Positions 34,226 to 43,100 of a stretch of 64,000 bases of DNA are shown here, piece by piece. Each line of letters begins with the position of its first letter. Positions within the stretch are counted from its first letter, which is position 1. The notes beneath the pieces were generated by a model. The model was not told the origin of the DNA. It saw only the letters and a program-made list of their open reading frames with translations, and made no database searches. The translations under genes were made by a program, and so were the position numbers. The stretch comes from Planctomycetota bacterium (GTDB lineage Bacteria; Planctomycetota; PLA2; JAEUHO01). The stretch is taken from assembly GCA_029259775.1 (NCBI GenBank), contig JAJDEN010000032.1, forward strand, positions 33,294-97,293, given 5' to 3'.

Positions 34226-36295
34226 CTAGCCCCCGTCCAACGTGATCACCTTGGCCTGCTGGATCGCGGCCTCGGCCGCGTGTGCGGCCCGTACGGCATT
34301 CGCGCCGTCCTGCACGCTGCACACGGGCTGCCCGCCCGTGCGAACGGCATGAGCGAAGGCCGCGAGCGACGCTGCGAAGTCCGCCTTGCTCGCCTCGGCC
34401 CCCACCAGCTCGACCTTCTCGTGCGAGACGTACTTCGTGGCCTCGGGATCGAGGATGATCCCGCGCCGGCCGCCGAGCAGTTCACTCCTTGCGTACTGCT
34501 CCCAGCCGGCCGCGACCGTGTCCGCCTCCTTGAACAGGAGGCCCTTGCGCTGGCCGAGGCAGAGAATGGAGGCGGCATCGCCGACGAGCAGCTCACGTTC
34601 GTCGCCGTAGGAGTTGACGAGGCTCGCCTGGAAGCTGAGCTGGCGTCCCTCGGGGTAGCGGAGCAGCGCGTGCACCATGTCGTCGACGTCGCGGCCGTCC
34701 TTCCAGCGCACGACGCCGCCGAGTCCCATGGCGGACGTTGGCGGCGCGCCGAACATCCAGTTCGCCAGATCGAACACGTGCGTGCCGTACTCCGACAACA
34801 GACCGCCGGACGTCGCGCGGTAGAGACGCCAGTTCACGCGCTTTTCGTTCGCACGGGTCGCGCCGGGACGGCGCCAGGAGAGCTTGCGGTTCCAGCTCGC
34901 CCGGACCATCAGCGCCTTGCCGATGGCGCCCGAACCGATGTGCTCGACGGCGTGCGGGTACAGCTTGCTCGCGCGTCGTTGGTGCCCGACGTGGATCACG
35001 CGGTCGCTCTTCTTGGCAGCAGCAACGAGGGCGCGTGCTTCCTTCGCGTCCCGGCAGAGCGGTGCTTCGACGTAGACGTGCAGCCCCGCTGCGATGGCCG
35101 CACGAAGCCCCGCGCCGTGCAGGTGCGTCGGCGTCGCGATCACCACGGCGTCGAAGGACTCCTCCTCGAGCATGTACGCGGCATCCTTGTAGGTCTCGAC
35201 CTTGCGCCCCGCGATCTTCAGCGCCGCGGCCAGCGCCGTGGTGTCGCTGTCGCAGATCGCCTGCACGCGGAAGGCGGACATGCGCGTGAGCAGCCCCAGC
35301 AGCAGACGGCCATGCACACCGGTACCGACCACACCCACGCGCAGGGGCTTCGAGGCCTTCTTCTTGGCGGGCGGGTCCTCGTCGGCCGATGCGACCCCGA
35401 GGCTCCCCAGCGTGGCGAACGCAGCGGCCGCAGCAGCCACGCCGCGCAATACCTCACGACGGCTCACGGCGGGCACGACACGCGGTCCGCTCGCGGTCCC
35501 GCCCAAGCGCTTGACGCAACGCGTCACGACGTCGGCGGCCCCGACCACGAGGGCGGTGGAGAGCGCATCGGCGTCCGTCGCGTGCCGGCACATCACACGT
35601 GCTTCGCGCCCGGTCGGCTGCGCCTGGAAAACACCCCCGACGAGCAGGCGCCGGACGCCCTCCTCGAAGTGGCGGCCCGTCTCCGAGACGGACAGCGCCA
35701 TGTCGCGCAGCCCGATGGGACCGTCAGGCGACGCGACGGGCCACCCCGACTCCCCGGGCGGCGCGCCGATCGCCAGCACCGTGCTGCGTCCACCGTGGAG
35801 GAACGCCTGCTCGATGCCCGCGTCGCGCAGCACCCCGCCGGCCCGATCGAGCGCGTAGCCCTTGCCGACGCCACCGAGGTCGAGCGCGGCGTCGCGTGTG
35901 ACCGCAACCCCCTCGGACGTCATGCACCACCGTGCGTGGGACGGCAGGGCACGGTGGGAACGGGCCCAGGCCTCCGTGACCTCGTTCCAGGTCTCGGTCT
36001 CCGTGATGGCGCCGAGGGCCACGTCGAAGGCACCTCCGGTCTGGTCGTGCAGCCACGCACAGCGCTCGAGCAACGACCGGAGCTCGGGGGAGATCGCCGT
36101 CACGCCGCGCCCTGCGCGCGCGTTCAGGTGACCGATCTCGCTGGTATCGAGGAAGGCGCTCAGCAGGTCCTCGACGCGCGCGATCTCCTCGAGCGCCGCC
36201 TCGCCGGCGGCGCGCAGGTCGTCTTGGTCGGGCCCGAGGAGGACGATCTCGAACTCCGTCCCCATCGCGCGCCGTGCGAGGCGCAGCACGCTCAT
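34226..36295 (-). CDS. Fusion: ApbE-like FMN transferase, internal Tat signal, Gfo/Idh/MocA oxidoreductase
   Basis: One uninterrupted frame of 689 residues. Residues 1-265 are ApbE-like (FAD:protein FMN transferase): MGTEFEIVLLG, LDLGGVGKGYALDR (139-151) and the Mg-binding signature DADALSTAL (241-249). At 278-305 follows a complete twin-arginine-type signal (SRREVLRG, then an Ala-rich core). Residues 318-689 are a Gfo/Idh/MocA NAD(P)-binding protein with GVVGTGVHGR; its usual E-K-P motif reads E-A-P (410-412). Internal GTG codons at 35476 and 35467 could start a separate Tat-exported oxidoreductase. AGGAGG ten bases before ATG 36295 supports the long form. The gene overlaps the preceding Gfo/Idh/MocA gene by ATGA. 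Confidence 0.85.
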   Translation of the reverse strand: MSVLRLARRAMGTEFEIVLLGPDQDDLRAAGEAALEEIARVEDLLSAFLDTSEIGHLNARAGRGVTAISPELRSLLERCAWLHDQTGGAFDVALGAITETETWNEVTEAWARSHRALPSHARWCMTSEGVAVTRDAALDLGGVGKGYALDRAGGVLRDAGIEQAFLHGGRSTVLAIGAPPGESGWPVASPDGPIGLRDMALSVSETGRHFEEGVRRLLVGGVFQAQPTGREARVMCRHATDADALSTALVVGAADVVTRCVKRLGGTASGPRVVPAVSRREVLRGVAAAAAAFATLGSLGVASADEDPPAKKKASKPLRVGVVGTGVHGRLLLGLLTRMSAFRVQAICDSDTTALAAALKIAGRKVETYKDAAYMLEEESFDAVVIATPTHLHGAGLRAAIAAGLHVYVEAPLCRDAKEARALVAAAKKSDRVIHVGHQRRASKLYPHAVEHIGSGAIGKALMVRASWNRKLSWRRPGATRANEKRVNWRLYRATSGGLLSEYGTHVFDLANWMFGAPPTSAMGLGGVVRWKDGRDVDDMVHALLRYPEGRQLSFQASLVNSYGDERELLVGDAASILCLGQRKGLLFKEADTVAAGWEQYARSELLGGRRGIILDPEATKYVSHEKVELVGAEASKADFAASLAAFAHAVRTGGQPVCSVQDGANAVRAAHAAEAAIQQAKVITLDGG

Positions 36296-37509
36296 CCGGC
36301 GGTGACCTCCTCGGTCTCGGGATCGAAGAGGAAGACCTTGTTCTGGCGCCAGCACTCCACGGCCATGTCGACCGCGACGTCGACCTTGTAGCCGAGCAGC
36401 GGATCGCAGTTGGTCCGCTGGTCGCGCTTGCGGACGCAATCGAAGAAGTTCTGGTGGTGCGCGGCGATGGAGTCGCCGACGTCCTTGGCATGGGCGGTCT
36501 CCGCGCGGCGGCTGCCGGCGTAGATGCGCTCGGGCCGGATCTCCACGTCGCTCCCGGAGAGGTACATCGTGGCCTCGTGGCCGCGAATCACGACCGGCAG
36601 GCCTTGTTCGTTGGCCTGCGTGCCGGCGACAAACACGGTATGGCCGCCCTCGTAGTCGATGAGCGCCTGGAACGTGTCGGGCGTCTCCCGGTCCTTGTGC
36701 AGGAACACGCCGCCGGCCGACACGCAGCGCACGGGCCACTCGTTGCCCAGCGGGATGCAGAGCGAGTGCAGCACGTGGACGAACAGATCGGTCGAGATGC
36801 CGCCGGAGTAGTCCCAGTACTTGCGCCAACGGAAGAAGCGCTCCGGGTCGTAGGGGCGCTCCTTCGCGGGGCCGAGGAAGCGCTTCCAGTCGAGGTTGTG
36901 CTTGCCCGCCTTCAGCGAGATGCCGTACTTCCAATCGCCGTCGCGGACGTTGCGAGCAATCGAGGTCTGGCTCCAGACGAGCTTGCCCAGCTTGCCGGCG
37001 TCGATGTGCTTGCGGGCCTCGCGCCAGACGTCGCGCGAGGTATCTTGCGACCCGATCTGCACGACGCGGCCCGTCTGCTGGACGACGCGGTAGAAGTCGC
37101 GCGCCTCGTGCCAGTAGCGCGCCATCGGCTTCTCGCAGTAGACGTCCTTGCCGGCGCGCATCGCGTCGATGGCCATCTGCGCGTGCCAGTGATCCGGCGT
37201 CGCGATCCAGACGCAGTCGATGTCGTCGCGGGCGAGCAGGTCCTGGTAGTCGTGATAGCCCTTGGCACCCGATACCTTCACGGCCGACTCGAGGCGCGGC
37301 TTGTAGATGTCGCAGACGGCGCGCACGCGCACGCCCTTGTTCCTCACGAGCCGGTGGAGGTGGTGGCCTCCCTGCCCCCCCACGCCGATCACGCCGACGC
37401 CGAACGTCTCGTTGGCGCCGAAGACGCGGGCCCTGGAAGCGGCCGTCATGGCGAGCACGGCCCCCGCGGAGGTCGCCAGGAACGTGCGGCGGGAGAGGTC
37501 AGGTGCCAT
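36292..37509 (-). CDS. Tat-exported Gfo/Idh/MocA family oxidoreductase
   Basis: NAD(P)-dependent oxidoreductase of 405 residues, first gene of an operon. The ATG at 37509 has GGAGG five bases upstream and begins a twin-arginine signal (SRRTFL at 6-11, hydrophobic region to about 28). The Rossmann start is VGVIGVGGQGGHH, and the family motif CEKPMAR retains the conserved lysine. The C-terminal alpha/beta domain has YSGGISTDLFVHVLH and WECWRQNKV-like endings. Members oxidise or reduce sugars and cyclitols; exported planctomycete forms may use tightly bound cofactor. Its stop overlaps the start of the ApbE-Gfo fusion by four bases, so the two are made together. Confidence 0.9.
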   Translation of the reverse strand: MAPDLSRRTFLATSAGAVLAMTAASRARVFGANETFGVGVIGVGGQGGHHLHRLVRNKGVRVRAVCDIYKPRLESAVKVSGAKGYHDYQDLLARDDIDCVWIATPDHWHAQMAIDAMRAGKDVYCEKPMARYWHEARDFYRVVQQTGRVVQIGSQDTSRDVWREARKHIDAGKLGKLVWSQTSIARNVRDGDWKYGISLKAGKHNLDWKRFLGPAKERPYDPERFFRWRKYWDYSGGISTDLFVHVLHSLCIPLGNEWPVRCVSAGGVFLHKDRETPDTFQALIDYEGGHTVFVAGTQANEQGLPVVIRGHEATMYLSGSDVEIRPERIYAGSRRAETAHAKDVGDSIAAHHQNFFDCVRKRDQRTNCDPLLGYKVDVAVDMAVECWRQNKVFLFDPETEEVTAG

Positions 37510-37542
37510 GGACAGCCTCCGTCGCCCGGCGCTTCGTGAGCA

Positions 37543-37571
37543 TTGTGATCGCGCCAAGGCGTCGGTACCGT
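37543..37571 (+). promoter_or_regulatory. Possible sigma-70-type promoter in divergent region
   Basis: TTGTGA (37543-37548), a 17-base spacer and TACCGT (37566-37571) upstream of the plus-strand Gfo/Idh/MocA gene. Match to the consensus is partial (4 of 6 and 3 of 6), so this is only a candidate within the 131-base region shared by two divergent operons. Confidence 0.2.
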
Positions 37572-37640
37572 ACCACTCCGATTCGGTCCCGGTCCACACG
37601 CCGGACGCGTCGTAACGCACGGTGGGAGAACGACTTCAGC

Positions 37641-38885
37641 ATGGGCAAGCGACTCGGCGTCGGCATCGTCGGAGGCGGCTTCGTGGGCCGTTTCCACATC
37701 CAGTCCTGGGTGGGCGTACGCCACGCCGACATCCGCGGCGTGACCAGCCGCACGATGGAGAGCGCGAACAGCGCCGCGGCCCTGGCACGGGAGCTCGGCG
37801 TCGGCGACGCCAAGGCCTTCACGAGCGTCACCGAGATGGTCAAGGACCCGGACATCGACGCCGTCTGGATCTGCGCGCCCAACCACGTGCGCTTGCAGAT
37901 CATGGAGGAGATCGTCCGGGCCGGCCGCGGCAAGCTCCTGGGCGTCGCCTGCGAGAAGCCGCTCGGCCGCAACGTCGCCGAGGCCCGGCGCATGCTCGCA
38001 CTCGCTGAGGAGCTAGGCGTCCCCCACGGCTACCTCGAGAACCAGCTGTTCATGCCACCTGTGGCCAAGGGCAAGGAGATCCTCTGGCGACGCGGCGCGG
38101 CCTCGGCCGGACGCCCCTACCTCGCGCGCAGCGCCGAGGAGCACAGCGGCCCGCACTCGCCCTGGTTCTGGGACGGGGTGCAGCAGGGCGGCGGCGTGCT
38201 CAACGACATGATGTGCCACAGCCTCGAGGCTGCGCGCTACATGCTGCAGGAACCCGGCACGCCGCGCTCGAGCATGACGCCCAAGACCGTCAGCTGCGAC
38301 ATCGCAACCCTCAAGTGGGCCCGCGACGAGTACATCGCCAAGCTCAAGGCCACGATGGGTGTCGACTACGCCGTGGCGCCCACCGAGGACTTCGCACGCG
38401 CGACCGTGACCTACGAAGACGCGGCGGGCCTCCCGCTCATCACGGAAGCGACGACATCTTGGAGCTACGTCGGCCCGGGCCTCCGGCTCACGATCGAAGC
38501 CATGGGACCGGAGTACTCGCTGCAAGGCAACAGCCTCAACAACCACCTGCAGCTGTTCTTCAGCCGCGAGGTGCGCGGCGAGACGGGCGAGGACCTGATC
38601 GAGAAGCAGGAAGCCGAGCAGGGTCTGGTGCCGGTCGTCACGGACGAGCAGGCCGAGTACGGCTACACCGACGAGAACCGCCACATGGTGAACTGCTTCC
38701 TGAAGGGCGAGATGCCCCAGGAGACGTTCGAGGACGGTCTCGAGGTCACGAAGCTGCTGATGGCCTGCTACATGTCGGCGGAGCGCGGCGAACGCCTCGC
38801 GTGGGAGCCGGAGGGCCTCGAGGACTTCATCCCGGCCGCTGCGCGCGGCGCGTGGGATCCCCGCGACGCCCTGAAGGGAAGATGA
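37641..38885 (+). CDS. Cytoplasmic Gfo/Idh/MocA family oxidoreductase
   Basis: A 414-residue NAD(P)-dependent oxidoreductase without signal peptide. Start ATG 37641 begins directly with the Rossmann strand LGVGIVGGGFVGRFH; the open frame upstream of it is not coding-like. The conserved ACEKPLGRN carries the catalytic lysine region, and GGGVLNDMMCHSLEAARYML corresponds to the substrate-side helix with a conserved His. Members act on sugars, amino sugars or inositols. It is divergent from the exported Gfo/Idh/MocA operon and its stop overlaps the start of the MFS permease gene (ATGA at 38882-38885), which suggests that the permease imports its substrate. Confidence 0.9.
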   Translation: MGKRLGVGIVGGGFVGRFHIQSWVGVRHADIRGVTSRTMESANSAAALARELGVGDAKAFTSVTEMVKDPDIDAVWICAPNHVRLQIMEEIVRAGRGKLLGVACEKPLGRNVAEARRMLALAEELGVPHGYLENQLFMPPVAKGKEILWRRGAASAGRPYLARSAEEHSGPHSPWFWDGVQQGGGVLNDMMCHSLEAARYMLQEPGTPRSSMTPKTVSCDIATLKWARDEYIAKLKATMGVDYAVAPTEDFARATVTYEDAAGLPLITEATTSWSYVGPGLRLTIEAMGPEYSLQGNSLNNHLQLFFSREVRGETGEDLIEKQEAEQGLVPVVTDEQAEYGYTDENRHMVNCFLKGEMPQETFEDGLEVTKLLMACYMSAERGERLAWEPEGLEDFIPAAARGAWDPRDALKGR

Positions 38886-40189
38886 GCCGCATGACCTCCG
38901 CGCCGCCCCTGTCCGGGAACGTCAACCGACGACTCTCGTTGATGATGTTCCTGCAGTACGCGATCTGGGGCGCGTGGCTGCCGCTCTTCTTCCCTTTCCT
39001 GACCGAGCACCGCGGCTTCTCGGGCGAAGCCGCAGGCACGCTCTTCGCCATCGGGGCCATCGGCGCCCTCGTCGCGCCGTTCGTCGCCGGCCAGATCGCG
39101 GACCGCTGGTTCAACACCGAGAAGTACCTGGGGATCTCCCACCTGCTCGGTGCCGTGCTCGTGTGGCAGCTGGCGGACGTCGAGTCCTACACCAACTTCG
39201 TCGTCTTCGGCTTGCTGTACTCCGTGCTCTACGCGCCGACGCTCTCGCTCACGAACTCGCTCGCGTTCCACCACATGCCGGACCGCGACCGCGACTTCGG
39301 CAAGGTCCGCGTCTGGGGCACGATCGGCTGGATCGTGGTCGGCATCGGGATCGGCCAATGGCTGCTCTACAACCACACGCCCGAGACGGGCGACGTACGC
39401 GGGAGCCAAGTCGCGGGGATGGCCGACGCCTTCCGATTGAGCGCGATTCTCGGCGTGATCATGGGCATCTACTGTTTCACCCTGCCGAAGACACCGCCGC
39501 AGAAGGGCACCGAGACGTTCGCGCCGTGGGCGGCGCTGGGTGAGATCAAGCGCGACTGGAAGACGAACCCGCTCTTCTGGCTCTTCGTCGTGACCCTGCC
39601 GGTCGCGTGCGTCCATCAGTTCTACTTCGTCCACACAGCGGGCTTCCTCAGCACCATCGAGACGGGCGCCGGCGACACGATCAACAAGATCTTCGGTGTC
39701 GGTGGCGGCGGGCTCATGACCATCGGCCAGATGGCTGAGATCCTCGTCCTGGCCGCCATGCCGTTCATCGCCAAGCGGCTCTCCCGCAAGTCGCTGCTCA
39801 CAACCGGGCTCGCGGCCTACGTCGCGCGCTTCGGCATCTTCGCGCTGGTTCCTGAACCGTGGGCGGTGATTCCCGCCCTCGCGCTGCATGGCCTGTGCTT
39901 CGGCTGCTTCTTCTTCATCGCGTTCATGATCGTGGACGAGCGGACCACGGGGGACGTTCGGGCCAGCGCGCAGAGCCTCTTCAGCCTGATGGTCTTCGGC
40001 GTGGGCGTGATCCTGGGCAACTGGTTCGCCGGCCAGGTCGCCGGCGCCGCCGACGGCCCGAGCGGCATGGACTACCAGACGCTCTTCGGCATCCCCGCCA
40101 TCATCGCCGCCGCCTGTTTCTTGCTGGTCAGGCTGTTCTATCCGCGGGGCCGTGCCCCGGCCGGTGCGGAGCCTACTTCTTCGGAATGA
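38882..40189 (+). CDS. MFS permease, nucleoside:H+ symporter-like
   Basis: Inner-membrane transporter of 435 residues with about 12 helices. The ATG at 38882 overlaps the previous stop, so translation is coupled. The first helix reads MMFLQYAIWGAWLPLFFPFL, typical of the nucleoside:H+ symporter branch of MFS (NupG/XapB-like); other matching parts are GTLFAIGAIGALVAPFVAGQIADRWF and FGKVRVWGTIGWIV. In planctomycetes this branch is usually next to sugar oxidoreductases, as here, so the true substrate may be a sugar or a related polyol rather than a nucleoside. Its last 17 bases overlap the end of the convergent repeat-protein gene. Confidence 0.88.
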   Translation: MSRMTSAPPLSGNVNRRLSLMMFLQYAIWGAWLPLFFPFLTEHRGFSGEAAGTLFAIGAIGALVAPFVAGQIADRWFNTEKYLGISHLLGAVLVWQLADVESYTNFVVFGLLYSVLYAPTLSLTNSLAFHHMPDRDRDFGKVRVWGTIGWIVVGIGIGQWLLYNHTPETGDVRGSQVAGMADAFRLSAILGVIMGIYCFTLPKTPPQKGTETFAPWAALGEIKRDWKTNPLFWLFVVTLPVACVHQFYFVHTAGFLSTIETGAGDTINKIFGVGGGGLMTIGQMAEILVLAAMPFIAKRLSRKSLLTTGLAAYVARFGIFALVPEPWAVIPALALHGLCFGCFFFIAFMIVDERTTGDVRASAQSLFSLMVFGVGVILGNWFAGQVAGAADGPSGMDYQTLFGIPAIIAAACFLLVRLFYPRGRAPAGAEPTSSE

Positions 40190-43100
40190 ACCGCACGAGC
40201 ACGTGCTCCTTGCCGACGCGCGCGTCCTTGGGAAACACGAACGCGCCGCTCGGCTTGCTGCACTCGATGCGGAACGTCCAATCCCCCGGCGGTAGCAACG
40301 CGCTCTCGAACCAGCCGTCATCGGGAATCGCGCGACCGATCTCGATGAAGCCGAGTTTCGCCACGATGCGTCCGCTACGGACCTTGCCCGAGAGGCCGTC
40401 GATGCGCCCGGAGATCGTCGTGCCCGGAACGAGCTTTACCGTGATCGGGCTTTCAGACGGCCGGATGTTCGTGCGCAGGCCCAGGTGCGTGCCGTCCTTG
40501 GAACGGACAAGGAGCGAGCCGGGCACGTCGCGCATGCGGCCCAAGCGGAACTCGCCCTTCGGACCGGGGTTCCTATTGCCCAGAAGCTTGCCCGTATCGT
40601 TCGGGTACCACTCGAACGTGCAGTACGGCACCTTCGTTCCTGTGACGGTGCCGCGGAGGTACCAGGCCTGAGACACCTGGATCACGACGTCCTTCGCGGG
40701 CGCCTTCGTCATGATCTCCCGCGGGTAGAAGAGCCGCCCGCTGGAGCGCATGTAGGGAAGGAGCCTGTACGCCCCGGGGCGTAGAGGACCAATGGCGAAG
40801 GTGTTCGCCGTGCCGTTCAGCGTCGCCTTCAGCCGATGCGTACCCGCCTGGGTGTCCACCGGCACCGCCGTGATTCGCAGACCCTTGAGCAGATCCACAG
40901 CCGCCCCGGTCACGCTGCCGCGGATCATGTAGCCACGGTCGAGCGTGACCTGGACCTCGTCCCCCGCCTTGATGCTCTTGACGTCCTTGCGGAAGTAATG
41001 CACGGCCGCGGCCGTCGGCATGGAGAAGCGCAGGTTTGCGCTGCAACCGGGCTCGAACACGCGCAGCACGAAGCGGCCCGTCGCGGTTGTGGTCGCCGTC
41101 CGCGCGTGGGCTCCCCGCATGAGGGGCTTGCCGCCGGACCCCTGCATCGCGGTTGTCGCGACAAGGCACCCTTGGACCGCCTTGCCCTCCGCACTCAAGA
41201 CGGTCCCTTCGATCGTCACGCCCTGGCGCAACTTGATCACGAGATCGTGCGTACCCGGCTCGACGTCCTTCAGCACGCCGGCCACGATTTCGCCGTCCTT
41301 CTCGTACGGCGGGACGGCCGACACGGTGTGCTTCACGCCATCCGGGATGCGATTGAGCGTGAACTTGCCTTCGTGGTTCGTCGTCGCACTGCTGTAGCGA
41401 CGGGAGTACATGGCCGAGGACCCACCGAGGTGCACCGTCGCACGGGCCACGGGGAGTCCGTCGAGACCGACGACGGTGCCCGAGATCGTGCGCAGCCGCT
41501 TGATGGTGACGACGATGCCCTTCTGGCCCGCCTGCACGTCTTGGGGAGGCGGCACGACGAGGTTCGGCGCGTACCCGAGGCGCAGCGACATGACACCGGG
41601 CACGACGCCCGTGAAGTGGAAGCGACCGTCGGCGTCGCTGTAGGCCATCAGGGGGCCGGTCTGCAGGGCCTGCGCGGTTCGATCCTTCGGATAGAGGTGC
41701 AATACGAGACCGGCCACGGGCCGGGCGTCGCCGTCGAGCAGGCGGCCGCGTACGCTGCCTGCCTTCTCGAGGCGGATCGTCACGTCTTCGGGTGTCGTGG
41801 TGGGGAGCACCACCCGTTTCGGTAGCGCGTTGAGGCGCTTGCCGTGGGCGTCCCGTGCGTTGTGCACGTTCAGTTGCAGCCCGCCGACCGCTTGCGGCGG
41901 GACCCGTGCACGGAAGCGTCCTCCGACGACCTGCGCTGTGGTGCGCGCTACGCGCGGTCCGTCCTGGGCTCGCCCGACCCAGACCTGCGCGCTGGCGACC
42001 GGCTTGCCGTCGGGTCCGAGGAGGGTGCCATCGAAGAAGGCAACCTTCTCTGGCACGTACACGAGGGCGCTATCGACGTTGCCTGTAGCGACCTCGACTC
42101 CGGCCGCCATCTGGCGCTCGACGTAGGCCTTGTAGCGGCCCGACGGCGCATCCTCGATGCGCCAACGACCTGCCGCGTCGGTGCGTGTCGTGGCAGCGAG
42201 ACGCTGGTTGTCCACGCCGCGAACGCTGACGCTGAGATCTGCCAGGGGCGTGCCGTGCTCATCGACCACCTGGCCGCCCAGCGGACCGCCGGCCGGCCAG
42301 CGCAGGACCAGGTCCTCGCGCGCCACGCCGCGCGTGACGTCGACGACGATCGACGCGAGGGGTGCGTGCGCCTGGCCGAGGTGCACGCGCAGCGTGCCCC
42401 CGCCGTTGGCCACGAGACGGAACACCCCGTCCGCATCCGTCCGTGTCTGTTGCCACCCGGGGCTCAGCCCCACGGCTGTGTTCGGAACCGGTTGCCCATC
42501 CGCCCGAAGCACACGCCCGCCCACGATCGTCGCAGGCTGGAGGGTGAACTGCTGCGGCGCGGCACCGGCGGCAAGGCTGATGGGTGTCGTCAGGGCTTCA
42601 CGGCCCTCGGCGTGGACCGACAACTTGAGGTTCGTGCCCGGAGCGATCGCACGCAGCTCGAACCGTCCGTCGGCATCGCTCCGCGCCCCGCGACTCGCGC
42701 GCACGAAGTCGTTCGATCCGTGGCCACCTCGGCTCATCTCGAGCCCGACCGTCGCGTTCTCGATGGGCTCGCCGTCCGGCGTGACGACGCGACCGTGCAT
42801 GGCCAAGCCGCGGATGAGACGGAGGTCCATCTCGAGTGCCTGCCCAGGCTCGGGCGCCAGGAACGGATAGCCAGGCAGACCCGCGCCGGCGCCGGCCTCG
42901 AACGGCACAGCCCAGCCCTCGGCCTTGACGGTCAACAGACCCGCTCGAAGCGCGAGGTCCTCGAACGTATAGCGACCCTGCTCGTCGCTGACGGTGCTCA
43001 CGGCGAGCGGCGTATAGGACATGGGCGTCGTGTTGAGGCGGTTCACCTTGAGACCGGCGATGGGCTTGCCTTCCTCATCGAGCACGCGACCGGAGATGCG

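Noticed and set aside
36296..36934. A further N-terminal extension of the ApbE-Gfo fusion
   Set aside because: This part is the out-of-frame shadow of the upstream Gfo/Idh/MocA gene; AGGAGG before ATG 36295 fixes the start.
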